Origin: an uncultured Sphingomonadaceae bacterium
GTDB taxonomy: Bacteria; Pseudomonadota; Alphaproteobacteria; Sphingomonadales; Sphingomonadaceae
Direction: 5' to 3'
DNA length: 64,000 bases
Assembly (NCBI GenBank): GCA_947488625.1
Contig: CANKZR010000001.1
Coordinates: 1,426,001 to 1,490,000 of the forward strand
Below are positions 52,652 through 60,103 of the stretch, one piece after another. Every line of letters starts with the position of its first letter. Position 1 is the first letter of the stretch. The position numbers were made by a program, and so were the translations under genes. The notes under the pieces were generated by a model, which made no database searches, had not been told where the DNA came from, and saw nothing but the letters and a program-made list of their open reading frames with translations.

Positions 52652-53173
52652 CTATGGCGTTGCCTCGGTCACTAAATCAGCCCAGCTGATGCGCAGCGTG
52701 TCTCCCTTCGGCTTAGGGAGAGCTTTGCGATCAATCAGCCTGCCTTGGACCTCAAACTCGCTGTCAATTTTGACGATCAACACTTTGCTGAAATTGCGCT
52801 TCAAATTAAGTGTGATGGTGTCGTTGCTCTTGAACGGGGTGATTGTCTTTATCTCGACAAAGTCATTGCCGAGCTTTCCGTCCGACCCCTGCGCATAATT
52901 GCGGTGAAGTTTGATCCCGTGAGTGATCGCGCCATAAAGCTCACCGAGATCGCCGTAGAGCTGCAAGTGACTGCCGGTGAGATTATGGTAATCCTCAGCC
53001 ACTGCGAGCAGGTCTTGGAAGATGGGCACTAAATCCACATCGAGGTGAGGGAAGCGTGCTTCGAACTCCAATCGCTCCAAGTGCGAGTTGATCTCGGACC
53101 AAGTGATCCATTCGCCATCGTCGTAGAAGGCGTTGTCGTCGTTCCACATGTCGACCGGGTCGTGCATCATCAT
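52652..53173 (-). CDS. Putative PD-(D/E)XK nuclease-fold protein
   Basis: A 173-residue protein with an acidic, W-rich N-terminus. The core shows GSHLQLYGDLGELYGAITHG, then GSDGKLGNDFVEIKTI: a helix Glu, an Asp-Gly, and an E-x-K on the next strand, the arrangement of PD-(D/E)XK restriction-endonuclease-like folds (DUF6998-like proteins have the same outline). No methyltransferase partner is adjacent, so it need not be a restriction enzyme. It lies 280 bases downstream of the HUH-like gene on the same strand. Confidence 0.65.
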   Translation of the reverse strand: MMMHDPVDMWNDDNAFYDDGEWITWSEINSHLERLEFEARFPHLDVDLVPIFQDLLAVAEDYHNLTGSHLQLYGDLGELYGAITHGIKLHRNYAQGSDGKLGNDFVEIKTITPFKSNDTITLNLKRNFSKVLIVKIDSEFEVQGRLIDRKALPKPKGDTLRISWADLVTEATP

Positions 53174-53453
53174 TACGCACGATTAGACGTAAACTGGTAA
53201 ATGCCCTCTTTCACACGGAAGAAAATTGCGAAGATCTCGACAGCGACCGTTGATGTCAAAACATGATCCTGAAGGGCTTCTCAGTCACTCTGGTTCGAGT
53301 TCAGAAGATTGAAACTGCCCAACAGCAGAACTGCGCAGCGCTTCGTGCTTGCAAGCGGAGGAGCGAGCCGCACAGGCCGGAGGACGACGATTTGATTTGA
53401 CTCATTACATGAAGCGTCGTGCGCAAGCCCTCAACGTGGCTCGTTCAATGGAT

Positions 53454-54161
53454 CTAAGGGGATGATGACACAACACGACCGTTGCCGCGTTGCCAGAGCG
53501 GCCTTTGAGACTTGTAGCCTGCCCTCTTCCTTGCAGCCCTGCCCAAAGTGCGGCTCACACCAGTTCGACGACCGACGACGACTCCTTGGGGTTCTACCCG
53601 CTTGATTCCAAAGCGAAAGGCGTCTCGAGGACTGATGCCTTTGAGGAGATATTTACGAGCAGCCACGCTGTTGCGAACCCTATCGATTTTGACCGCGCCA
53701 TCTGGCGCCGGATCGTGGTTCTCGGCGCGCTTGCGCGGCCCTGCTCCTTTGTGCTCAAGACTGGTGATCCAGCGCGGCACCAGATCCTTGAACTCTGCCA
53801 CCAGTTGCTCAGGAACGTGGACCAGCCAATGCACATGGTTCTTTTCGCGGGCGTATGCGTGATGCGGCGCGATTGAGATACCCAGCTGCTCGCAACGAGT
53901 CCTCAGCCAACGGCAGAATCGCTGATTTCTGAGTTCAGCGAAGTTGTCCTTGCCGGTTTTCGTAAGGTTCCACTGAATGGTCACCATCAAATTCAGCGCG
54001 ACAGGTGCGCTCACATTGGATGGCGGACACCCATTCCGAGACTGCCCCCCTCCCTGGGGAAGCGCAAATCGGCATGCGTGGTAAAGAGCTCTTGCAGCTG
54101 CAACGCTGATAAAGCTCGTCGTCTTCATTTTCGACTGGGGTCTTGGCTGCATTGTGCTCAT
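53454..54161 (-). CDS. HUH-endonuclease-like (Rep/transposase-type) protein
   Basis: A 235-residue basic protein. The central part reads NLMVTIQWNLT (beta strand 1), then KNHVHWLVHVPEQL with a His-x-His (HUH) metal motif, and later VAARKYLLKGI, a Y-x-x-K that fits the catalytic tyrosine motif of rolling-circle Rep and Y1 transposases. The C-terminal GVVVGRRTGVSRTLGRAARKR is a basic tail seen in related plasmid/phage-type proteins. No named family is certain. No inverted-repeat ends were found, so it is not called an insertion sequence. Confidence 0.65.
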   Translation of the reverse strand: MSTMQPRPQSKMKTTSFISVAAARALYHACRFALPQGGGQSRNGCPPSNVSAPVALNLMVTIQWNLTKTGKDNFAELRNQRFCRWLRTRCEQLGISIAPHHAYAREKNHVHWLVHVPEQLVAEFKDLVPRWITSLEHKGAGPRKRAENHDPAPDGAVKIDRVRNSVAARKYLLKGISPRDAFRFGIKRVEPQGVVVGRRTGVSRTLGRAARKRAGYKSQRPLWQRGNGRVVSSSP

Positions 54162-54487
54162 CTCGTCGAGTTTGTTCCTGCGGGTCTACATACGGCTAGA
54201 AGGATGGTTTTCTTCCAAATCCAAACGCCACGAGAATGGCTGTCCCAGACTAGGACAGTATTACCGTCAGATCGCAGACTTGCCGCAACATAACGGCCCT
54301 TTCTGGCCACCGCTTTCGCGATGTGCAGCCTGAAAATCAGTAGCAGGATTGAGCGCGCCCGCGCCAAAAATACATTTTCTTACAGGCAGATATGAGGGGT
54401 GAATCAGGAAGTTGGAAAGGGAAAAATCTAGCTTCGGGTTCGACATCCCTCAGCGCGGCAAAGCCGCCAGAAATAAGGAAGTTTGAA
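54162..54487. other. Intergenic region, possible operator
   Basis: About 325 bases with no supportable gene between two divergent genes. An inverted repeat CTGTCC-N7-GGACAG lies at 54240-54258, 80-97 bases upstream of the HUH-like gene. GCGGC-AAA-GCCGC at 54454-54466 forms a small hairpin just before the AAGGAAG ribosome binding site of the 54488 gene. Confidence 0.4.
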
Positions 54488-55051
54488 ATGTATAACCTGA
54501 CCTCCACAACAACCTACCTGCACAGTGCAAACGCAATCCTTCGAGCAATCGAGGCAGAATTTGCGGGACGGGCGACAAGGCGCGGAAAGACGCTCGAAGC
54601 CCTAGTCATGGGCGGCCCAAAGCTCACTGACCTCGCGCGATACGACCTCGCCGAATACGCCTTCGAGCAGAACTGGGAACTGATCTATGCGGAGATAAGC
54701 CACGATCAGGCGGACGACCCGCTTTACCTCGAACTCACTTATTTCGAAACCTATGGCTCGATGGATACCATCGTCCACGAACGCGGCTCGATCTGGAAGG
54801 GTAGCGCGCGCTGCCAGCCGCGCCTCGTCTTCCCGGGCGGCAAGCAGATCACTGCAGATGCCAATGGGAGGATGCAGATCCGGGATGGCGAGTCCGCCTA
54901 TCACGATGAAGGCTTCGACCTCGCTTATCGCGATCTGTGCAAAAGGGTCGCGAATTCCGATCGGGGCATGCCGGTCACGAGCTGGATCGACGAAACGCCG
55001 GTGATCTACGACTTCCAGACCCTACCGCGGGCATTCGTCCCTGTAGATTGA
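54488..55051 (+). CDS. Hypothetical protein, element-encoded
   Basis: A 187-residue soluble protein I do not recognise. The ATG at 54488 has AAGGAAG upstream; an earlier ATG gives unrelated residues. The sequence is acidic with aromatic-rich strands (AEYAFEQNWELIYAEISHD, LTYFETYGSMDTIVHE) and ends VIYDFQTLPRAFVPVD. It is followed by a probable terminator and the hairpin block. Confidence 0.6.
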   Translation: MYNLTSTTTYLHSANAILRAIEAEFAGRATRRGKTLEALVMGGPKLTDLARYDLAEYAFEQNWELIYAEISHDQADDPLYLELTYFETYGSMDTIVHERGSIWKGSARCQPRLVFPGGKQITADANGRMQIRDGESAYHDEGFDLAYRDLCKRVANSDRGMPVTSWIDETPVIYDFQTLPRAFVPVD

Positions 55052-55110
55052 AATGGATGAACAGCGTGAGGGACGGCTACTGCCGCTCCTCACGCGCGCT
55101 GCGCGCCTGA

Positions 55111-55135
55111 AAACCCGACGAAGGGAGGGTTTTTT
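55111..55135 (+). terminator. Rho-independent terminator after the 54488 gene
   Basis: AAACCC (55111-55116) pairs with GGGTTT (55127-55132), with a run of six T at 55130-55135. Located 60 bases after the stop at 55051. Confidence 0.65.
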
Positions 55136-55267
55136 GAATTAGGAGGTAGAGGGGAAAAGGCGGAGGCCGGGCCCGGCCCCGCGGCTTCGCCGTAACCTTG
55201 CAAAATTTAAGAAACAGTTAAAGGAAAGGAAAAAAGTTGCCTTTTCGGGCCGATCAGGCCGTCAGCA

Positions 55268-55367
55268 GGGGGACGCAGAAAAAGGCCTGCGTCCCCCACG
55301 GCGCCGGAAGGCGCCCGCGGCGTCCGCCTAGGGCGGACGCGCCCGACGGGTCATCCGTCGGGCTTTT
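55268..55367 (+). repeat. Block of four adjacent hairpins ending in a T-tract
   Basis: Four perfect stem-loops are packed into 100 bases. (1) 55268-55278 with 55287-55297, 11 bp. (2) GGCGCC-GGAA-GGCGCC at 55300-55315. (3) 55320-55328 with 55332-55340, 9 bp, 3-base loop. (4) GCCCGACGG with CCGTCGGGC at 55341-55363, 9 bp, followed by TTTT. The last is a good terminator; the tandem set could be a structured RNA, a replication or transfer single-strand signal, or stacked terminators. Confidence 0.7.
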
Positions 55368-55375
55368 CCTTTCTC

Positions 55376-55726
55376 CACTCTTGAATTCAACCTGTGCTCA
55401 AGCATGCGAAGCGCTCGTGATTTTGTATTTTTCATTTTCAGAATTCCTTTGCGCCGTCGGCGTCTGGAAATTTTTCCTTTCACCCGACGATTATCAAAAT
55501 CGTCGTCTGTCCAAAGGATCTGGAAACGGTCGCTATTGCGCCGTGTTGGGTGCCCGGAGGGTCACCCGGCGAAGGGCCGCCCTGCCGGGCGGCGCCTTCC
55601 CGGGCCGGGTTCGCGAATGCGAAGAGGTCCCTCAAATAGCGCGCCGCTGCCGCGGCTCTTTTTAGGGGATCGAGATTATATTGGTTTCTCTGGCAGGAAC
55701 CACGCGCCGCGCGCGAGTGCGGATCC
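55376..55726. other. Non-coding stretch with further hairpins
   Basis: About 350 bases with no convincing gene. Short open frames here have no family features and overlap structured DNA. A 7-bp perfect hairpin (GCCGCCC-TGCC-GGGCGGC) is at 55576-55593, and the region is unusually rich in GC inverted repeats alternating with T-rich stretches. Confidence 0.4.
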
Positions 55727-55754
55727 AAAAAAAGGGGCGGAGCGCTGCCGCCCC
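55727..55754 (-). terminator. Rho-independent terminator of the minus-strand gene array
   Basis: On the minus strand GGGGCGG (55754-55748) pairs with CCGCCCC (55740-55734), followed by seven T. It lies 8 bases beyond the stop at 55762 and should end transcription of the 55.7-59.9 kb genes. Confidence 0.85.
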
Positions 55755-55761
55755 GCCCGGA

Positions 55762-56343
55762 TCAGCCCATCACGGATCGTCTGGCCTCTTGAAGACATTG
55801 CCAGGCTTCGAAACTGGCGAGCAGCCGGCCACGCTCTGTCGAAGCACGTCGTGAAAACAGATAACAGATCCACGCCGCCTGCGCCTCAACTCCGAGCTGG
55901 CGGATATGTGCGAGCGGCGACGGATTTCGAGAAGGGAGCCGGACGTTCGCCATGCCAGCGGCATTTCGCAGAAGGTGATAGGGCACAGATACTTGGACCT
56001 GGGTCCGAAGGCCAGATCTTGGCACGTGCTCGACCAGCTGGTCGCAATCAGGGTTAAGGTTGCGATCCAGACCGACTACAGGTTGATGCTCACAACTAGG
56101 GTCCAAGATAAGCGTCGTCGTGTCGGGCGTAAACAAGGGCTGCAGCCGCTCGCGCAGGGCATCCGGGCGATATTTCGCACCGAAGCCATGGGCATGAAGT
56201 TCGAACCGCGCTTCACCTCGACGGGTTTGTTCGACAACGAGCGCGCCGAAACCGAACGGGGCTGGCGGCTGTCCGAGCGCAGGTGGAGGCAGAAGGGATA
56301 GCGCGATCATCCGGTCTGGAATGATCAGCGAGTGTTTCATCAT
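55762..56343 (-). CDS. Hypothetical protein, element-encoded
   Basis: A 193-residue protein I do not recognise. The ATG at 56343 has GAGGAG ten bases upstream (a second ATG-like codon five residues earlier is weaker). It contains LLPPPALGQPPAPFGFGALVVE, a region with conserved-looking PSCEHQPVVGLDRN, and a helical C-terminus. Last gene of the minus-strand run; a strong terminator follows and a 10-bp hairpin precedes it. Confidence 0.6.
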   Translation of the reverse strand: MMKHSLIIPDRMIALSLLPPPALGQPPAPFGFGALVVEQTRRGEARFELHAHGFGAKYRPDALRERLQPLFTPDTTTLILDPSCEHQPVVGLDRNLNPDCDQLVEHVPRSGLRTQVQVSVPYHLLRNAAGMANVRLPSRNPSPLAHIRQLGVEAQAAWICYLFSRRASTERGRLLASFEAWQCLQEARRSVMG

Positions 56344-56363
56344 TTTCGTGCTCCTCAATGCAA

Positions 56364-56395
56364 GAGCGGGCGGTCGCCAATGGCGCCGCCCGCTC
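56364..56395 (-). repeat. GC-rich hairpin between array genes
   Basis: GAGCGGGCGG (56364-56373) pairs perfectly with CCGCCCGCTC (56386-56395) around a 12-base loop. It lies between two array genes, just upstream of the ribosome binding site of the 56343 gene. T-tract weak. Confidence 0.6.
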
Positions 56396-56439
56396 GGGAG
56401 AAATCGGTCGTTGTAAATGGTGACGAAAGGGCCGCTCAG

Positions 56440-57234
56440 CTATCCGTCAGGCTGTGACGGCTGGTCAGCGAGAGCAAGCTGCAGGAAGTGTTCGCTCAGG
56501 GCCTGCGCGCCTTCCTCGTTCGCGAGCGAGCACCACGCCTGCCAGCGCTCTACCCGTAGGGCTATCCAGGCGAACAACCGGTCGCGTGCATGGGTGTCGG
56601 GCAATTCGATCACCCACAGCGTCCGCGAGAGTGGCATGTTGCTCCCGATCCTGGCACCAAGCAGCTTGATTGCCGCCCTGCCCTCCAGTGTATCGCGCAC
56701 GAACCGGAAAGGCAGGTCTGTGGTGCGGGCCTCGATCTCCGCAAGCACGCGCTCGCGATCTTCGAGCGTGGCACCCCGATCAAGGCCGCGAGTGAGGCCG
56801 AGAGAGGCAAGGCCGATCGGAAGCCCCGCATAGTCTGTCGAGCGGGTGGAGGCTAACATGAGCAGGACCGCCCTGCCCTCAGGAGTAAGTCCGTAGGCTC
56901 CACGCTCCGTGAGCAACCCGACGGCTTCGAGCCAGTTTTCGTAATGGGCGCGCAGCGTCCACGATCCCTCGCAAAGGTCGAGAACGCGCTCTTCGATGGG
57001 CACGAGGTCCCGACTGTGTGCAGCAAGAACTGCTAGCATGAATTCGAGCTGGGAATCGATGAGCTCAGAATAGCGCCCGGGCATACCGAGGCGCCCGTTC
57101 CACAGGCAATGACGCACGCTTTCCCAGCGGTTGCCGGCTTCATCGATCAGCTCATTCTGCCCCGGCTCCACGTGAAGCCAGTAGCCCCAGGGTAGGCTGG
57201 CATTCCGGCGGTCCTGATAAGCACGGTTGTCCAT
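56440..57234 (-). CDS. Hypothetical protein, element-encoded
   Basis: A 264-residue, mainly helical protein I do not recognise. The start at ATG 57234 has GGAGG seven bases upstream; that site overlaps the stop of the preceding gene, and another ATG at 57246 overlaps it as TGATG. A segment ERVLDLCEGSWTLRAHYENWLEAVGLLTERGAYGLTPEGRAVL resembles winged-helix spacing but no family is certain (quoted only by its landmarks WTLRAHYENWL and GLTPEGRAVL). It is translationally linked to the upstream gene. Confidence 0.6.
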   Translation of the reverse strand: MDNRAYQDRRNASLPWGYWLHVEPGQNELIDEAGNRWESVRHCLWNGRLGMPGRYSELIDSQLEFMLAVLAAHSRDLVPIEERVLDLCEGSWTLRAHYENWLEAVGLLTERGAYGLTPEGRAVLLMLASTRSTDYAGLPIGLASLGLTRGLDRGATLEDRERVLAEIEARTTDLPFRFVRDTLEGRAAIKLLGARIGSNMPLSRTLWVIELPDTHARDRLFAWIALRVERWQAWCSLANEEGAQALSEHFLQLALADQPSQPDG

Positions 57235-57245
57235 TTTCGCCTCCA

Positions 57246-57911
57246 TCACGCCTGATCTTCGTCGATGGCGCGAGAGCCGATCTGCAACGGCTTGCTGCTT
57301 CCCTCGAAAGGTCGATGCGTGAACGCTTTCAGCGCGCGCGCCAGATTGCGGACTTCATGGAACACGAAATGCATATCTCGATACACCTCACCCTCCTCGC
57401 GGTAGCGGTCGGGTTTGATGCCAGTCGGCACGAGGTCGCCCGGATGAGATGTCCGGAACCCGAACCACCACTTGTCATCATGCTCAGCGGCTCCTGGCGC
57501 GTGGCTCGGAGTTCCCGTCGGTCGGATATGGCACACGCGGACTGCCTCGGGTCCGTATCGACGGCATGGTTCGGCGTAGTCGATGCCGCCATGCGAAGCG
57601 TTGCGCACGGCCCGAGGAAGAGCATCATGATTGTAGCCATGAAGTGGGTGATCAGGATCGACTGAGACGTAGCCGGACAGCGTCGAATTCTCCTGCCGCA
57701 AAATGATGCAGTCTAGTCCGCTCTCGGGGTCTTTCCAGGCGATCTTCCCAGGTTCGTCAGACCAAATGCCTCGCTCCGTCGGCTGCCGCTCGGGCAGGCG
57801 ATAAAATTGTTCGGGCCGGATTTCCGTATTCGCAATAACAAAGCGTTGCGGCAGCGTTGGAGCAGTCGATTTTGTTGGCGCAATTGCCTTGGAGGTCTTC
57901 TTCTTGGGCAT
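57246..57911 (-). CDS. Conserved plasmid/phage-type protein (HPLHG ... HGGIDY ... WWFGF motifs)
   Basis: A 221-residue protein. Behind a lysine-rich start (MPKKKTSKAIAP) lies a core with SGYVSVDPDHPLHGYNHD, ASHGGIDYAEPC, and DDKWWFGFRTSHPGDLVP. This motif set is recurrent in plasmid- and phage-borne hypothetical proteins; its function is not known to me. The His-rich conserved positions suggest a metal- or nucleotide-binding enzyme, which is only a guess. The ATG at 57911 has GGAG upstream, directly after a hairpin-terminator. Confidence 0.65.
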   Translation of the reverse strand: MPKKKTSKAIAPTKSTAPTLPQRFVIANTEIRPEQFYRLPERQPTERGIWSDEPGKIAWKDPESGLDCIILRQENSTLSGYVSVDPDHPLHGYNHDALPRAVRNASHGGIDYAEPCRRYGPEAVRVCHIRPTGTPSHAPGAAEHDDKWWFGFRTSHPGDLVPTGIKPDRYREEGEVYRDMHFVFHEVRNLARALKAFTHRPFEGSSKPLQIGSRAIDEDQA

Positions 57912-57926
57912 TGGTATTCTCCATTG

Positions 57927-57958
57927 AAAAAGGGCCGCCACACGATCGTGGACGGCCC
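57927..57958 (-). terminator. Hairpin with T5 between array genes
   Basis: On the minus strand GGGCCG...CGGCCC closes a stem (57958-57932) around GATC, with TTTTT following. The T-run leads directly into the GGAG of the next gene, so the element is both 3' end and 5' leader. Confidence 0.7.
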
Positions 57959-58015
57959 TGCAAGTTTGACGGGGGATCGAAGGTGTCCGCGGGAGGCGGA
58001 CGGGAAGCGCGATGT

Positions 58016-58900
58016 CTACATGACCCTCTCTCCTTCCCGGTCAGATGAGCCATCGACGTGGTAGACCACGCCTTTCAATCGATGGCGCGCATTCCGCGCC
58101 CGCACCCAAGGCTTGAGCGTGCGGGTCACGAACTCGCTGTTCGGCTGCGCTGCATGTGCCGCATTGACGATCGCGAGATCGGTCGCCATCTGGTCGCAGG
58201 TGATCTGGCCGAGAGCGACCCAGTGACGAACCGCAAGGAGCGCGGTCGCCAACGTATCAGCGAGGCACTGTTCTCGAACGGGTGTCCACTCACCTCTCTC
58301 GACAAGTTTGCCGATAGAACTGGCGGCTATAGGCTTGGCTGGAATTGAGAGTGCCGCTGCATACTCACCGAGGTGTGCGTTATCTGCCAAGCCTGCCACG
58401 GCCCGACACAGATCAACGCGTTCGCCTGCGTGCGGCGAGAGGTTGCGCAACTGATCGGGAAGGAGGAGGCAATGCTCTGTTGCACAACGACGCAGGACGG
58501 GCAGATCGCGGAACTCCCCTCCCCATGTCACGAATGCGCCACAAGGATCGGTGCGAAGCGTATCGAACAGGCTCTCGACGATGTCGACCTCGGCTGAGGC
58601 TTCCATCGTCCGAATGAACGGCCCCTCAATCCGCGGACTCCTCTCGCCGGCGACGAAGGTGAGAGTAATCCAGCTAGCCGCGGCGATGCGGTCGTATGGC
58701 CATCGGATGGGCGCTGCATCTTTGCCCTCTTGGGTCTTGTATCCATGATGTCTTGATCGGTCCCAGAGAAACTCGAAATCGGCGACGATGAGAGAGCGAG
58801 TTGGCCTGCCCTCCTCGCTACCATTCCGGGCTGCGAAACTGCGAGCCTGCTGCTCGAGGTCCTGCACGAGCTTGTCCATGCGGTCTGATTGATTGGTCAT
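58016..58900 (-). CDS. Predicted 3'-5' exonuclease, PolB-exonuclease-like (DEDD)
   Basis: A 294-residue protein. Exo I motif is in SLIVADFEFLWDRS (D and E), exo II in FVTWGGEFRDLPVLRRC, and the third region in QCLADTLATALLAVR; LCRAVAGLADNAHLGEYAAAL matches the helix seen in the DNA_pol_B_exo2-type family. It should degrade single-stranded DNA or RNA. The start at 58900 has AAAAGGA. An HTH-free, standalone nuclease, it lies next to a second exonuclease of a different family. Confidence 0.75.
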   Translation of the reverse strand: MTNQSDRMDKLVQDLEQQARSFAARNGSEEGRPTRSLIVADFEFLWDRSRHHGYKTQEGKDAAPIRWPYDRIAAASWITLTFVAGERSPRIEGPFIRTMEASAEVDIVESLFDTLRTDPCGAFVTWGGEFRDLPVLRRCATEHCLLLPDQLRNLSPHAGERVDLCRAVAGLADNAHLGEYAAALSIPAKPIAASSIGKLVERGEWTPVREQCLADTLATALLAVRHWVALGQITCDQMATDLAIVNAAHAAQPNSEFVTRTLKPWVRARNARHRLKGVVYHVDGSSDREGERVM

Positions 58901-58918
58901 GGCGATATTCCTTTTCGG

Positions 58919-58953
58919 AAAAAGCAAAGGCACGCCGGTCGGCGGGCCTTGCT
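58919..58953 (-). terminator. Hairpin with T5 between the two exonuclease genes
   Basis: On the minus strand AGCAAGGC (58953-58946) pairs with GCCTTTGCT (58931-58923, one bulge), with an inner CGCCG/CGGCG stem, followed by TTTTT. The AAAAGGA of the 58900 gene follows at once. Confidence 0.7.
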
Positions 58954-58981
58954 CATGGGGTGTTGGTTGTAGTGAAAGAGA

Positions 58982-59869
58982 TCAGCGGTGCCGCTGGTGT
59001 GCGGTTACGGTCCTGAGCGTCGGCGCCGGCAGGCCCTCGGTGTAGAACCAGGCCTCCTCGTGCGAGACAAGGCTTTCCTCCAACTCCTTCTCCCAGACCC
59101 GCCGCGTCGCATTCCAGCGATACTGCCGAGCTTTGAGGGCATCCTTCTTGGCGATCGGCGCACGGATCGCCTGCACCAGCACGGTGGTGCGATCAGCACC
59201 TTCGAGCAGGCGTTCGAGATGACTGCGTTCGGGGTCTCTGCCCCAGCCCCGCCGGCGCTGCTGGAGAAGCCAGAACAGCGACCAGACATCGTCGCCCGCG
59301 CGATGCGCATTGCTGTGCCATCCTTCTTGCGCGAGCAGCCACTGCTGGGCGCGTCCGTCCATCCCGGCGCGCAGCCAGTCGATGTCCTTCATCGAGCACG
59401 CCCATGCGGCCCCTTTGATCTGCGGATACCGGCGCTCCAGCCAGCTCACTTCAAAGCAAGCGTTGTGAGCCACCAACAGGTCCGCGCGGTCCAGCATTGC
59501 GAGCACCTCTTCGTCGGGGATCTTCCGACCAACGAGGTGGTGGTTCGCAAGAGACGTGATCCAAGTGATCCGGGGGTCGATCTCGACCTGCGGATCTTCC
59601 TGCCAGACCCGGGGCGCGATGTGGTTGAGAACCTCACCATTCTCGCCGACCCATACGAGCATGATCGCGAGTTCCATGATGCGATCGTTCGCGGGATCAA
59701 GGCCAGTCGTTTCAAGGTCAATCAGCGCCACGCAGCGTGCGTCGGGTGGTGCACCTTTCGGCACATTCGAATAGGGCCGGGAAACAGCCCGCAGCACGCG
59801 ATAATTCGGGTCCGTTTCGAGGCGCCGTGCGACGTCCTCGTATTCGGGACTCAGATGTTCGATATTCAT
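58982..59869 (-). CDS. DnaQ-like 3'-5' exonuclease
   Basis: A 295-residue DEDDh-type nuclease. Exo I is CVALIDLETTGLDPANDRIMEL, given by its key DxE residues; exo II ADLLVAHNACFEVSWL; exo III HRAGDDVWSLFWLL with HxxxxD. A C-terminal extension (about 225-295) with RQYRWNATRRVWEKEL is a separate small domain seen on some plasmid exonucleases. The start at 59869 has AAAGG. It is the first gene of the minus-strand array after the relaxase. Confidence 0.88.
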   Translation of the reverse strand: MNIEHLSPEYEDVARRLETDPNYRVLRAVSRPYSNVPKGAPPDARCVALIDLETTGLDPANDRIMELAIMLVWVGENGEVLNHIAPRVWQEDPQVEIDPRITWITSLANHHLVGRKIPDEEVLAMLDRADLLVAHNACFEVSWLERRYPQIKGAAWACSMKDIDWLRAGMDGRAQQWLLAQEGWHSNAHRAGDDVWSLFWLLQQRRRGWGRDPERSHLERLLEGADRTTVLVQAIRAPIAKKDALKARQYRWNATRRVWEKELEESLVSHEEAWFYTEGLPAPTLRTVTAHQRHR

Positions 59870-59942
59870 ATGATTTTGCCTTTCGGTTTGTGTCCGAACC
59901 GACGAGGCGAATGCCGAGTGTTTCACACTCTTTTCCATTCAC

Positions 59943-59963
59943 CCTGCCGGTTCACCCGGCAGG
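59943..59963. repeat. GC-rich inverted repeat downstream of the relaxase
   Basis: CCTGCCGG and CCGGCAGG pair perfectly around TTCAC. A second palindrome GAGTG-TTTCA-CACTC is at 59916-59930. Both lie between the relaxase stop and the DnaQ-like gene start and are candidate operators or leader hairpins. Confidence 0.5.
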
Positions 59964-60103
59964 TCAAACTGCAGATTTTTAAGCTACTAAATTTGCCACG
60001 CGGAAGTGGTCGGCTTTTCCAGCTGCGCTGGCAAAAAAAGAGCTGTCGCGTAGACGCACGGTCTTGATCAGGTGCGAGGGAAGCACCCGAAAAGCCAAGA
60101 TAG

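Noticed and set aside
53780-53880. Restriction-modification system at 52.6-54.2 kb
   Set aside because: There is a nuclease-fold protein but no DNA methyltransferase or specificity subunit, so the label is not supported.
53454-54161. Insertion sequence call for the HUH-like gene
   Set aside because: No terminal inverted repeats, subterminal hairpins or target duplication could be identified around it.
55404-56057. A 217-codon plus-strand frame
   Set aside because: Crosses hairpins and a terminator and runs antisense to the better supported 55762-56343 gene, with no ribosome binding site.
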